Source of the DNA: Owenia fusiformis
Taxonomy: Eukaryota; Annelida; Polychaeta; Sabellida; Oweniidae
Assembly (NCBI GenBank): GCA_903813345.2
Contig: CAIIXF020000002.1
Coordinates: 11,988,150-12,052,149, forward strand
Length of the DNA stretch: 64,000 bases
Reading direction: 5' to 3'
In this document: one piece after another, positions 1-9,593 of the stretch
Layout: every line of letters begins with the position of its first letter
Position numbering within the stretch: position 1 is the stretch's first letter
Notes under the pieces: model-generated
What the model saw: only the letters and a program-made list of their open reading frames with translations
The model's database searches: none
Told to the model about the DNA's origin: nothing
Program-made: the position numbers and the translations under genes

Positions 1-218
1 GATTTCTCAGCAATTAGTGGATGGATTGCTACCATTTTAGGTAGTCCAAATCCAAACAGGGGGGTAAACACGAACGGGTTCCAAATAATGGCAAGCAGAT
101 CATTGAATTGAATAATAGTACCTCTACTACCTCTACATAATATTTATAGCCTGAAAGATACAATATAATGATGTGTACCAACAATCTTACAATAAAATAA
201 TCAATTATGATGATTTAG

Positions 219-490
219 GTGTTCGGAATTACCCCCATGCTAGTGTTTTGAATTACCCAACAAACTCTGTGCGTTTAAATAAATAGATGTCAGTAATAAA
301 TGATTTAAATTTGGGTTTCTTGATATGCAGGGGTGACAGGATCCAGTATCATAAGTTAAGGGTATCATATAATGATATACCATAAATCTAATAATTAAAA
401 CAATTAAGTTTAAGTTAAGTGTTTGGAATTACCCCCATGCAAGTGTTCGGATTTACCCCCCAAAAAAACTCCTGTTCGGAATTACCCCCC
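219..490 (+). repeat. degenerate short repeats, GGAATTACCCCC family
   Basis: Five related copies of GTGTTYGGAATTACCCCC are visible at about 219-236, 243-258, 419-436, 443-461 and 472-490. They form two clusters about 200 bp apart, each cluster pairing two or three copies. The surrounding 1-660 is AT-rich and shows no coding signal; the one longer frame there overlaps the repeats and ends in low-complexity sequence. The family is not recognised. Confidence 0.7.
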
Positions 491-660
491 TAAAATACCT
501 TGTAGTAAAAATGGAATAACCCAGATATTTTTTACAATTTTTCGTAATTTTTTCTGCAAATGCATTCTACAGTGGATAATACACATAATATATATATGGA
601 ATCATAGCATAGATGTGCAGTACAGCCAAGCTAACTACATTTTTTGATGGGGGTGTTTGG

Positions 661-903
661 AAATAGACGTACTGACTCTAACTTTGCTCTGTAGTGTTGC
701 TTGAATCAGCATGTCGATTATTGAAAGGATTCCTTATGTTTTTACTGGATATATCTAACAATCATTTTCTACAAATTTCAGGAAGCATCAAAACCGAGCT
801 CCCTTTTTACTCTTTATAAGCAGTACACTCATCGGAGGGCTTGCCCAACGCCTCAAGACAAGCCCCTGTGCATGATCATAATACAAAAAACTAGTTCAAC
901 GTC
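661..903. other. no gene seen
   Basis: Nothing supportable is visible: AT-rich sequence with short frames on both strands, no repeat structure and no splice-flanked open frame. Confidence 0.6.
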
Positions 904-967
904 GTTAAACTCAATAACGGTGTTCTTTACTATTAGGAATTTTTTTGGGGCCGTTATTGAGTTTAAC
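904..967. repeat. 17-bp perfect inverted repeat (hairpin)
   Basis: GTTAAACTCAATAACGG at 904-920 is matched by its exact reverse complement at 951-967, leaving a 30-base loop. A direct repeat CTTTACTATT lies in the loop and again just right of the second arm. It may be the remnant of a small fold-back element; no target-site duplication is visible. Confidence 0.85.
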
Positions 968-1078
968 CTCTTTACTATTCTTTCCTTTGATGCAAGTTCT
1001 GGATCCATCGAAATCATTTCACCGCGATAACATGCAATTGATACTTGACAATAATATAAAAACACATAACATCAAGCG

Positions 1079-1105
1079 ATTTAACACAATATTATTGTGT
1101 TAAAT
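1079..1105. repeat. 27-bp AT-rich palindrome
   Basis: ATTTAACACAAT at 1079-1090 is followed after three bases by ATTGTGTTAAAT at 1094-1105, a perfect 12-bp dyad. It may be a chance or replication-associated palindrome. The sequence from 1106 to 1667 shows no gene or repeat. Confidence 0.8.
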
Positions 1106-1667
1106 GTTCATTTATACTCGCAAAATGAGGCCACACTTACCGATCTCTAAAATGACATTTCCGCATGTCCGTCATTTTGTCTGTTCGTCCGAGGGTCCCG
1201 GATCGTAAAATTAAACTACTAGCGAAACGAAATTGTTGTCAAATAGATTGATAATTATTATCGCGATTACTCGCATTAAAAGATAAATTTTGAGGATAAC
1301 AGGTATCTTTGATTGATTTATATAGCACGTGTATACACGCAAAATAGTTATTAATTGCAAACCTACTGTTTGTAAATGCAGTGCCGCGATGACGGTTAAT
1401 TTCAGATACGATTTGCAATTTCGATGTTACCGAAACTGACCGACATTTTCATTATATTCCAAATCTGTCTCCAATATTTTCGTAATTATGCATTAATAGG
1501 GTCTAAGGCGGATACGGGATGGTGTGTATGTATTCATAAGGTATGTATGCATGCTTGAATCACATTCTTTGTGTAATATTACCATGGTTTCATGGTTTAA
1601 TTAGTTCCGCTTGTCGAAACCCGCGGAACGATAAATTAACGCATCAAGGGCAAAATGATCATGGAGG

Positions 1668-1728
1668 TTAGACCTAGCCGGGGCCATAAGACATGTCAGA
1701 TAAGAAACGAGGCCCAGGCTAGGTCTAA
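1668..1728. repeat. 18-bp inverted repeat, 25-base loop
   Basis: TTAGACCTAGCCGGGGCC (1668-1685) pairs with GGCCCAGGCTAGGTCTAA (1711-1728), 17 of 18 positions complementary. It sits directly outside the left end of the long-TIR element that follows, so it may be a separate small fold-back insertion or an outer part of that element. Confidence 0.8.
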
Positions 1729-1735
1729 TGTTGTT

Positions 1736-2649
1736 GGACTAAATACAAACCTGAGACTAACAACATACTACTTTTTTCAAGGCCTGACTTCGTCGCTAAC
1801 ATGCTAAATATAAGAGTTAGCTGACGTTTGGGAGTCTGACTTACCTTCTAAGGGTTAGAACCCGAATCTTAATGAAACCATATCACCTTTGTTGCGTCGA
1901 TGATGATGCATAAACATAGCATTTGATAGAAATTAGTGTAAATGCTTTTCCGACTTTTTCATTTTTCATCAATGTTGACTTCCGGGAAGGCGTTGTAGTT
2001 ATCACGAAATAACGCATTGACCCTTGAACTTTACTTTGTTGACGTGTCAACCAAGCATGTCTGGTGTGAAAATTAAAAGAATATTAAGCAATGTTCTACA
2101 TCCGCCAAGCTAAGTGAAGTAGCCAATATTTAAAATTACCAATTTCAAGTGAAGTACGCAACGAACGAAACTGCGTGATCTACAGTCCCACTATTTGTCT
2201 GAACGAAATGCTACGTAAAAATATGAGCCGTCTGCTGTATTTGTCGATTATACAGTAAGACCTGTTGGTGATGCTTTATAATTTAGACCAAAACATTGAA
2301 GAACATACGAACCTGTAAATCTAAAAACAACGAACAAATATTCGGTTTTCATATATGTTCGGTAATTTTTCGTATTGGAACTTCCGGAACTTACAAGGAA
2401 ATCATTCATTTTCTCGGTCCATGATTTACCTCTTGGATGTTGTGGCAAATGCTCCATGGTTGACGGAACAAAGGTAATATGGTTTCATTAAGATTCGGGT
2501 TCTAACCTTTAGAAGGTAAGTCAGACTCCCAAACGTCAGCTAACTCTTATATTTAGATATCTAGCATGTTAGCGACGAAGTCAGGCCTTGAAAAAAGTAA
2601 TCTAGTAATTACATAACATTTTATGTTAGTCTCAGTACAAACTTAGTCC
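1736..2649. mobile_element. non-autonomous DNA transposon with long TIRs (about 160-190 bp)
   Basis: The left arm, about 1736-1898, reappears as reverse complement at about 2461-2649. Shared blocks include GGACTAA, GAGACTAACA, TTCAAGGCCTGACTTCGTCG, AGTTAGCTGACGTTTGGGAG and CCCGAATCTTAATGAAACCA. The right arm carries short extra segments (for example GATATCT), so the arms have diverged by small indels. The interior of about 560 bp has no credible coding sequence. No clean target-site duplication is visible, so the ends could shift by a few bases and the superfamily is unknown. Confidence 0.8.
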
Positions 2650-2865
2650 TTTTATAATAAAATCAGTAAAATAACTTACGTTCCGGCATCCTGAAATTAG
2701 ACAGCTAAAGTTTGTGATGTATGTGTTACATACAACCCATAATTCACTGGTAGAGTCTAGTTTACAAATCCAAGAAAATTTGATGCAGTAGAATACTAAA
2801 CGTGAGGACGAAAATGTACACTGAACGAAATAGATGCATAAAAAAGACGAACGTAGAACAATGCC

Positions 2866-2936
2866 GGTTTTAAATGTACCCTGGAACTTCCGAAGTATAT
2901 CAAGTATGGTGCTTCCTAACTTTATATTTCATTTTT
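2866..2936 (+). repeat. dispersed segment A, copy 1
   Basis: This segment, with GGAACTTCCGAAGTAT, TCAAGTATGGTGC and CTAACTTTATAT, reappears at 3779-3818, where it is interrupted by the insertion 3819-4136 and resumes near 4143-4165. A shorter related run, GAACTTCCGGAACTTAC, occurs near 2385. Confidence 0.7.
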
Positions 2937-3752
2937 TATTATAATATACATAATTCTATTCTAGATCATCATTGACTTATTCATGGTCACATGATGTATG
3001 ATATGAAATAGATGAACTAATTCCGAGCACTAGAAAGCCCCGGCCGGGGGTTTCATTTCCTCTCAGGCCATGTTTTATGCTTGAAGCCAAAATTGGAGTA
3101 GGGGCATTCTGCGCGAGGTTCGGTTTTTACTAGGTTCGGTTTTTCATTAATGAAAGTACTTCATTCCCATGATTCAAATTGCTTTTCTGCGATCAGTTTG
3201 GTTTAAATTTGCACACCAAACGTCCACAAACGGGGGCCAGTTCATAATATGTCATTCTTCTGTCGGGGGAATACTTTTTTGTTTGATATGCTAAACAAAA
3301 ACATTCCCGCAATATAAGGTGCATTATGGGTACTGCTGTGAAATAATGAACGTAAGTGACATCTTTCTTAGATTATAAGTTCTAACTAAGTTATTAATTG
3401 CGCATGCGTTATAATAATTTGAACCAATTAATATGCTGAATTTAATGCTCATGCGCGAAAAACCGAACCTGAAAATGGAATCTCGCGCAGATTGCCCCTA
3501 GTGCAAAATTGGCCGTGTTGCACATACCTAACAAAATTATTTAGAGTGAACCCCCGGGCTAGAAAGTCCTAAATCCCTGCTATCAGGGAAGATAAAATTA
3601 CTAATCACAAGTTCGGGTCAAGGGTGACCAGTCATTAGTACGTTTTACATGTAAGAACTTGTAAGACCTCTAAGCATAAAATGTTCAAACGAAAGGACTT
3701 CTCATTTGGTTTTGTTTACAGAGAACATATGAGGTAGGCTACATAATAAATG
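2925..3752 (+). repeat. dispersed repeat R, copy 1 (interrupted)
   Basis: The flanks 2925-3037 and 3559-3752 together match the reverse complement of 9776-10088. Shared blocks include GACTTATTCATGGTCACATG, AATAGATGAACTAATTCC, AAGTCCTAAATCCCTGCT, GACCAGTC, TAGTACGTTTTA and TTTGTTTACAGAG. The copy is split by the 521-bp element 3038-3558. The interrupted order of matches shows that repeat R was in place before the insertion. Confidence 0.8.
3038..3558. mobile_element. hAT-like non-autonomous element with 8-bp TSD
   Basis: The element is flanked by CTAGAAAG at 3030-3037 and 3559-3566. This fits the nTnnnnAn preference known for hAT target sites. The related repeat copy near 10 kb carries CTGGAAAG once at this point, which is the empty site. 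The ends are imperfect inverted repeats rich in C and G (CCCCGGCCGGGGG at left, CCCCCGGG at right). A second inverted pair lies inside, around GGGGCATTCTGCGCGAG and CTCGCGCAGATTGCCCC, then AGGTTCGGTTTTT and AAAAACCGAACCT. There is no transposase. The core 3150-3432 recurs inverted at 6173-6455. Confidence 0.75.
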
Positions 3753-3818
3753 CTTTGGTTGTAGAGAAAATCTTTAACAAATGTACCCAGGAACTTCCGA
3801 AGTATCAAGTACGGTGCC

Positions 3819-4136
3819 CAGGGGCGGATCTGGAAACCAACAAGGGGGGGGGGGCCCAAACTTGTGGTCTGAGAAAAAAACTTCCGCGCTTGCGCCGCGC
3901 TTGCGCGGAAAAAAATTTGGGCCCCAAAAACCCAAAAGTGGGCCCAAATTTTGAAATTTTGAGGCCAATTTTCTTCAAAATTTGGCCTAAAATTAACAAA
4001 TAAGGCCTTACAAGGCCAATTTATGACCTAAAAGGCCTACTTTTTGGGGCCTTAAAGCCTTTTTTGGCTCAAAATTTTTTTTGGGCACAATTTTTTTTTT
4101 CTGGGCCCCCCCCCCCCCCCCCCCATATCCGCCAGT
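3819..4136. mobile_element. short element with GGCGGAT termini and long G/C homopolymers
   Basis: The ends read CAGGGGCGGATCTGG at left and CATATCCGCCAGT at right, an imperfect inverted repeat. GGTGCC flanks both sides (3813-3818 and 4137-4142), and segment A continues across the insertion, so the ends are supported by an internal empty-site comparison. Next to the ends lie a G10-class run (from 3844) and a run of about 19 C (4105-4123). Frames seen across it read through low complexity and are not genes. Termini of this kind occur in hAT-related elements of many animals, but the 5-6-bp duplication does not fit hAT well. Confidence 0.7.
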
Positions 4137-4225
4137 GGTGCCCTCTCACTAACTTTATATTTTTTTACAACTGAGTAACTAAGTGGTTTTTTCATAGATT
4201 GTCAACTCATAATCTCTGAAGAAAC

Positions 4226-4460
4226 TTGCAAACTGAACACTCTAATACTGTATTCACAGTGGAGAAACTCAAAAAGCCATCTGCACTCTTAAATCATGGT
4301 ACATTAAAGTATAGTATCGTACAGTTACAGTACCATTGGATTATGGTACTGTACAGTGCCCATGGGGCCGCACAGTACTATTTTGGTCTGTGGTACCATA
4401 TATTACGGTACCATAGTACCATAGTCCAAACGGTACTGTACAATACTGTTGGAGATACTC
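4226..4460. repeat. GTAC-rich dyad-dense low-complexity tract
   Basis: TAC/GTA words (ggtac, gtacag, cagtacc) recur throughout. The clearest hairpin is TACAGTACCAT at 4326-4336 with ATGGTACTGTA at 4343-4353. Frames on both strands translate this repetitive sequence and are not credible genes. The stretch 4461-4915 holds no other recognisable feature. Confidence 0.6.
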
Positions 4461-4915
4461 AACTGTATGTAAATTTACAGTTCTGTTGCCCATGAAGCCG
4501 CAAATGGACGTGAACTGTGTTATCTTCATCAATCATATTTCATAAACAGCATGTTTGTGACTGAACCCATTTATGCCAACAAGGGACTTTGCGTGCCTGA
4601 TAATTGTTCATTGTATTGTTGTGGTTTTGATTTGGATAGCATGGTACCTCCCCCGTGACCTTCCATGTTACATCCACCCATCATCCAGCTAAGATTTGAC
4701 ACTAGGAAATTTTGAATCTAAGCTAAGCAATGTCAGAAGATTATATATTATATTGTAGTGGGCATGGTTATAATGATCAAGAGTGAAGAAAAGATGTATG
4801 AGTCATGGAAACATTCTTTAATGTCACTTTTTAAATGGTTCGTAATGGTTCGTTCGTACTTCGTTCGTTATCATTGTTTTAGTTTTTATATGATGGGAAC
4901 TGTTTTTTTCTAAAT

Positions 4916-5020
4916 CTTAAAACAATGTTATTTTGCAGCATAACACCCTAGCGTAGTATTCTTTGTGAACGAACCCCCTCCCAAATCTATATGAATTCAC
5001 AAAATTTGACAATCAAATCC
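4916..5020 (+). repeat. dispersed segment E, copy 1
   Basis: This matches 9196-9303 in the same orientation with moderate divergence. Shared runs include CTTAAAACAATG, TTTTGCAGCA, TAGTATTCTTTGTGAAC, CCCTCCCAAT/ATC and ATCAAATCCT. It lies just outside the left end of the candidate element 5053-9030. Confidence 0.7.
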
Positions 5021-5344
5021 TTTTTCCATAGCAACCGTCATACCGGGGTCAACCCAGTTGTCCGAAACCCAGTTGTCCGAAACCCAATTCTCCGAAACCC
5101 AGTTCTCCGAAAAATTACAGCTTACAGCTCTATGAACGAGAAATCTTTCATTAGTAAAGGGTGTATTTGAGAGTAAATTTCATCAACTGAACGATTCCTT
5201 TATGGGCTGGTTTTTAATAAAACTGTCAAAAGATAAAGTACAAGGGCATATAAAGGTGATATTATAGATGTTCAAACAAACAAAGTTAAATATGTTATTC
5301 TCATTGCAAAGTGGCGTTTACATAAACCAGACTTGCCAACCTAA

Positions 5345-6170
5345 AATGAAAAATTTTCGGGAGATTAAAAAAAATTGCGGTACTTTTACGGGAGTTTTTT
5401 TCTAAATCCGGTAGTTTTTGCGGGAGTTTTTTGAAAAAAAGCGGGAGTTTTCACGGGAGATTTTTGAAAAAAACGGTAGTTTTTACGGGAGATTTGAAAA
5501 AACGGTAGTTTTTACGGGAGATTTAAAAAAGGGAGTTTTTGCGGTAAATTTTGAAAAAACGGGAGTTTTTACGGGAGACTTTGAAAAAACTGGAGTTTTT
5601 ACGGGAGATTCCTTAAAAAAGGTATTTTTCGCGGTAAATTTTTAAAAACGGGAGTTTTTACGGTAGGTTTTGAAAAAACGGGAGTTTTTACGGTAGATTT
5701 CTGGAAAAACGGGAGTTTTTACGGTAGATTTCTGAAAAAACGGGAGTTTTTCCGGGAGAATTCTGAAAAAAACGGGACTTTTTACGGTAGATTTCTGGAA
5801 AAAACGGGAGTTTTTACGGTAGATTTCGGAAAAAACAGGAGTTTTTACGATAGATTTCTGAAAAAACTGGCGTTTTTACGGAAGATTTTGAAAAAACGGG
5901 AGTTTTTACGGTAAATATCTAAAAAAGGGAGTTTTTACTTTAGATTTAGAAAAAACTGGAGTTTTTACGGTAGATTTTGAAAGAACGGGAGTTTTTACGG
6001 TAGATTTCGGAAAAAACGGGAGTTCTTACGGTAGGTTTCTGAAAAAACGGGTGTTTTTACGGTAGATTTTGAAAAAAACATGAGTTTTTACGGTAGATTT
6101 CTGAAAAAACAGGAGTTTTTACTGTAGATTTTGAAAAAGGGGAGTTTTTACGGTAGATTTGTGAAAAAAA
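5345..6170 (+). repeat. about 31-bp minisatellite, roughly 25 copies
   Basis: The unit is approximately ACGGGAGTTTTTACGGTAGATTTCTGAAAAA with length drift from 28 to 36 bp. Interior copies are most uniform (about 5640-5860), while early copies near 5345-5500 are more divergent. Apparent frames here are repeat translations. Confidence 0.9.
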
Positions 6171-6172
6171 AA

Positions 6173-6455
6173 TTGGTTGAAATTATTATGACGCATGCGC
6201 AGTTAATAAATGAATTAAAACTTATAATCTAAGATAGATGTCACTTACGTTCATTATTTCACAGCAGTCCCTACCCATAATGCGCCTTATATTGCAGGAA
6301 TATTTTATTTAGCTCCATATAAAAACAAAATGTATTCTCCCGACAGAAGTATGACAGAATATGAACTGGCCCCCGTTTGTGGACATTTGGCGTGCAAACT
6401 CATACCGAACTGATCGCAGAAAAGCAATTTGAATCATGGGAATGAAGTACTTTTA
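6173..6455 (-). mobile_element. inverted fragment of the hAT-like element
   Basis: This is the reverse complement of about 3150-3432. Shared runs include GATTCAAATTGCTTTTCTGC, CCACAAACGGGGGCCAGTTC, AATAATGAACGTAAGTGACA and GCGCATGCGT. It interrupts the ACGGGAG minisatellite. The outer GGTTCGGTTTTT arms of the other copy are missing. Confidence 0.75.
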
Positions 6456-6559
6456 AGTTATTTATGAAAGTATCGATAGTGAACCATGGGAGCCAATCCT
6501 TCTTGGAGTAAAAGAAAGAAGCGTGCCTGCAATAATCAAGGTCACAAATTTGTCAAATT

Positions 6560-6910
6560 CCTTTTAAATACGGTAGATTTCGACAGCAAAAAACGGATAT
6601 TTTACGGGAGATACCAAGAATACGGGGGATTTTACGGGAGTTATACCAGAAAACGGGAGATTTTACGGGAGTTATACCAAGAATACGGGAGATTTTACGG
6701 GAATTATACCAGAATACGGGAGATTTTACGGGAGATTTCAGCAAAAATACGGGAAATTTTACGGCCATATTTTTAAAAATAATTACGGGAGATTTTAGTA
6801 GAAATAAGGTACGGGAGTTTACGGGACTTTTTACGGGAGGAAACGGTACGAGAGTTTGGTATTTTTTACGGAAAAACAAAAAATTTACGGGAGATTCCCG
6901 TAAAAAAACG
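6560..6910 (+). repeat. second block of the ACGGGAG minisatellite
   Basis: After the inserted fragment the tandem array resumes with a different unit, about 40 bp, containing TATACCAGAAAACGGGAG and ATTTTACGGGAG. It runs to the right TIR at 6914. The change of unit on the two sides of the insertion suggests that each side has homogenised separately. Confidence 0.8.
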
Positions 6911-6932
6911 GAAGATTGGCAAGTCTGTAAAC

Positions 6933-7462
6933 AACATACATACCTGTAGGGGTGTACAATTTTTAAACCAATTTTCTTTATGGCCCATGGGCCTTTTTTG
7001 AGAGGGAACAACATTTTTCCAATGGGTGATGGGTGTTCATAAAAGGGAAAATAGCTTTCCCAATCCACTGGTCATTTATTTAGTAAAGTTGACGTGTACA
7101 TCTTTGAAACCAAAACGTATTCTACATTTACGTACTCTGTTAGTTCGAGAAATAGAGATTAAAGGGGCAATAAGGACTGTAGAGAGAAAATTCGAAATTT
7201 TTTATTTTTTCTGAGCTATCAGGTCAATATTTGGCTTAATACCTTCTTTGACATACCTATTTTCATAAAATGTATGTATAAACTATCAATTTCAGCATTA
7301 AGAAGTGTAAATTCAATTCAAAGCTTCTATAAAGGGAGTCCCACTTATAGATTTTTAAGATCCACCATGTTTCAAGAGGAATATCAGCTGAAATAATGTT
7401 CATCCAGAGGATTTCTTTGTAGATAATGAAAATATATGTTAGTCTTGATGAAATATCCAAAC
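6933..7462. other. no gene seen
   Basis: This is unique AT-rich sequence. A 12-bp palindrome GGCCCATGGGCC lies at 6982-6993. Short frames exist but none has supporting structure. Confidence 0.5.
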
Positions 7463-7723
7463 CTAAATATATTTTGACACTTGTTGATGATCGTTGAATG
7501 GCCCCCCTGCACTATTTGTAGCACCTTTAAATTCAAAGGGATGAAGTGAGTACATGGCGAAAATGAAACTTCTTGCGAATGGGAGAACATCCATTTTGAT
7601 ACGAGGACAGCCTGTCTTCGTTTCCAGTTGATCCCAAGTGATTAGGTTTAGAATGTTTTGTTCTTTTACGATTTGATAAGAGACAGAGACTAAGCAATTA
7701 AATGCGACGAAATATTTTGACAA
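7463..7723 (-). pseudogene. possible decayed exon, weakly HECT-like
   Basis: An 86-residue minus-strand frame has more natural amino-acid composition than its surroundings. Its middle reads NLITWDQLETKTGCPRIKMD. The pattern (hydrophobic-T/S-W-x-x-L-E, then G-x-P-x-I) resembles the end of the N-lobe of HECT ubiquitin ligases. The usual cysteine before the glycine is absent and the residues that follow do not match well. On the minus strand an acceptor-like CTTAG precedes VSVSYQIV, and an AAAG/GTGC donor-like junction follows PFEFK. No neighbouring exon could be identified. It may be an exon fragment, a pseudogene or chance; I recognise no gene. Confidence 0.2.
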
Positions 7724-7897
7724 CGTAATATGTATACTGTTTTATTCTTAAAGTTCTATATGCGTTAACTTATTTTATCTGTTTCAAATGTAGCACTTTC
7801 TTGCACTTGTATTTCCATGTATGTACATGCTGTCTGCTTACGTCATTGCTTTAGTGGCTAAAAAGTGTGTCTAAATATATACTACTTTAGTTCTCTG

Positions 7898-7932
7898 CTA
7901 TGCGTCTGAGGATCAACACCTCAGACGCATAG
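7898..7932. repeat. 14-bp perfect hairpin, 7-base loop
   Basis: CTATGCGTCTGAGG (7898-7911) and CCTCAGACGCATAG (7919-7932) are exact reverse complements around ATCAACA. No T-run follows, and nothing links it to a gene. The rest of 7724-8098 is featureless. Confidence 0.85.
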
Positions 7933-8098
7933 TATAGATTTCATAAATATATATCATCAAATCAATTGGATAACAATGACTTATTCTGTTTAATTTGGGA
8001 CTCATAATGAACACATGAATTACAACAACAACCATGACAATTAATTAAAAACACTAAAGACTAAAAATGGCAACATCAAAATTTTTCGTTTTATTTTG

Positions 8099-8648
8099 CA
8101 TGGCGTAGAATAATGGAAATAACGTCACAACGCATGCGCGTAAATCGACATTTCATGGTCCAAATATTTCAATGGAGAGCAGTCTTCATCAAAATTTAAA
8201 ATCTTAATAACTTTTTAGCAAATCATTTATTTTCTTAGGATTCATCGGATCCTTGTTACACCCAACGAAGTGTTCATTTTGATATATAAAACAGCAAAAT
8301 CCATCCACAGATCTTTCGGCCTTTTAGTGATTTAATTTTCTGGATATTTTGCTAAAATCCCCCATTGGCCGCCATTATAAACTTTGAAAAAACTCAAATC
8401 CTCGTCATTTCATATCATTCGTTAAGTGATCTAAACAACTGCAATCGCTTAGGATTCAACGGATTCTAAGAGATCAAAGCTAATACAATATGATGACAAC
8501 CCCCGTTTTAATATTTGCCGCACAATCTTTCGGCCTTTAAGGTTATAAATTTGTCAATATTTTGAATTTCGACCATTAATGACGTACTTGGATCCGGGAT
8601 TCATTGTCCCGGGATTCATGACGCTATTTCCATTATTCTACGCCATGG
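8099..8648. mobile_element. MITE, about 550 bp, TIR about 29 bp
   Basis: CATGGCGTAGAATAATGGAA plus ATAACGTCA at left is matched by TGACGCTATTTCCATTATTC plus TACGCCATG at right, one mismatch. Internally two diverged segments repeat in direct orientation: CTTAGGATTCA(T/A)CGGAT and ATCTTTCGGCCTTT each occur near 8235-8325 and again near 8450-8540. Near the right end CGGGATTCAT occurs twice. No coding sequence and no certain target-site duplication. Confidence 0.75.
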
Positions 8649-8940
8649 CCTAGGTCCTATATAAAGGAGATTGAAGAAGATAGATATACTGTTCTGTAAT
8701 ACATGTAATATATATTGTGTTTTGATAACATTTTTTAGAATCTCAATGTAAAATAAATCCCCCGTTCCTGCCATTCTGGTAACGCCATGTAATGGATGCA
8801 ATTCAAAGTGAGAGATCTATGAACATCAGAATGCGTCCGTGCCATTAATGTTGCCAAATACATGACATGGAACTGGTCTTAGCTTAAGTACATCGCCGTT
8901 TTTCTGAAGAGTTGCTTCTCTGGTAAATTATGACTATATT

Positions 8941-9030
8941 TTTCGGAGTAATGGGTTTCGGACAACTGCATTTCGGACAACTGGGTTTCGGAGAAATTGG
9001 TTTCGGACAACTGGGTTTCGGACAACTGGG
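8941..9030 (-). repeat. six exact-length 15-bp repeats (right TIR of 5053-9030)
   Basis: TTTCGGACAACTGGG-type units start at 8941, 8956, 8971, 8986, 9001 and 9016 with no length drift. The fourth is the CTCCG-type variant (TTTCGGAGAAATTGG). It is the inverted partner of 5053-5112. Confidence 0.9.
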
Positions 9031-9195
9031 GCGTATATAATAATAATATCTGAAGTAGGTTTCATTATACAGTTAAATGTCACGCTCACTTTGGATTATT
9101 TAGAGGGGGTGGGTCATCGTTAAATTTAAAAATTGAAACCCAATCATCATTTAAGTTTTAATGCATGCAGGACATACATAAGCAGTTTTCTCAAC

Positions 9196-9303
9196 CTTAA
9201 AACAATGCTAATTTTGCAGCAGATTTCACTAGCATAGTATTCTTTGTGAACCAGCCCCCCTCCCAATATCTTCGCAAATTCATAAATTTTGACGATCAAA
9301 TCC
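9196..9303 (+). repeat. dispersed segment E, copy 2
   Basis: Direct-orientation partner of 4916-5020. The sequence from 9304 to 9593 holds nothing recognisable apart from a GGTGATGGTGATGAAGGAGG purine-rich run near 9460. Confidence 0.7.
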
Positions 9304-9593
9304 TGTTTAAAAACTATCATACGTATAATTACCAAGAATTTTTCCAATTACTAATGATATATACATTTATTCTCTCTGAAAAATTGGTGGTTATTCACTG
9401 CATTGTTGTAAAGTTATATTATTAATCATTTTCAAGGTATCCCCTACTTTTGTCACGCGGGAGGGGTGATGGTGATGAAGGAGGGGTTATAAATATTGAG
9501 GCAGATAAACAAAATCATATAAACTGGTAACTGATACCAGAATCCTACATTGTGTTGAAATAACAATAACGTCATTTCTGCGGGCAATATTGT

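Larger units (their letters stand above)
5328..6927. mobile_element. minisatellite-filled DNA element, TIR CAGACTTGCCAAYC, TSD TAAAC
   Basis: CAGACTTGCCAACC at 5328-5341 is matched by GATTGGCAAGTCTG at 6914-6927. The 5-bp direct repeat TAAAC flanks both ends exactly (5323-5327 and 6928-6932). Nearly all of the interior is tandem repeat based on ACGGGAGTTTTTACGGTAGA. It is interrupted by 6173-6455, an inverted fragment related to the core of the element at 3038-3558. No protein is encoded; frames in both directions are translations of the minisatellite. Confidence 0.8.
5053..9030. mobile_element. candidate 4-kb composite element bounded by TIRs of 15-bp repeats
   Basis: The left end has four 15-bp units (CCCAGTTGTCCGAAA) at 5053-5112. 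The right end has six units in inverted orientation at 8941-9030. Read inward, both ends show the same order of variants: two standard units, then one CCAATTTCTCCG-like unit, then a standard unit. That shared order argues for a true terminal inverted repeat, not two independent minisatellites. No target-site duplication is evident and no transposase is visible. The interior contains nested elements 5328-6927 and 8099-8648. The element call is an inference from the ends. Confidence 0.5.

Noticed and set aside
3755-4003. Overlapping frames on both strands of the G/C-run element
   Set aside because: They read through homopolymers and inverted repeats of a mobile element.
5418-5645. Plus-strand frame with repeated K/F/G motifs, and the 171-residue minus-strand frame at 6553-7068
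   Set aside because: Both are translations of the ACGGGAG minisatellite.
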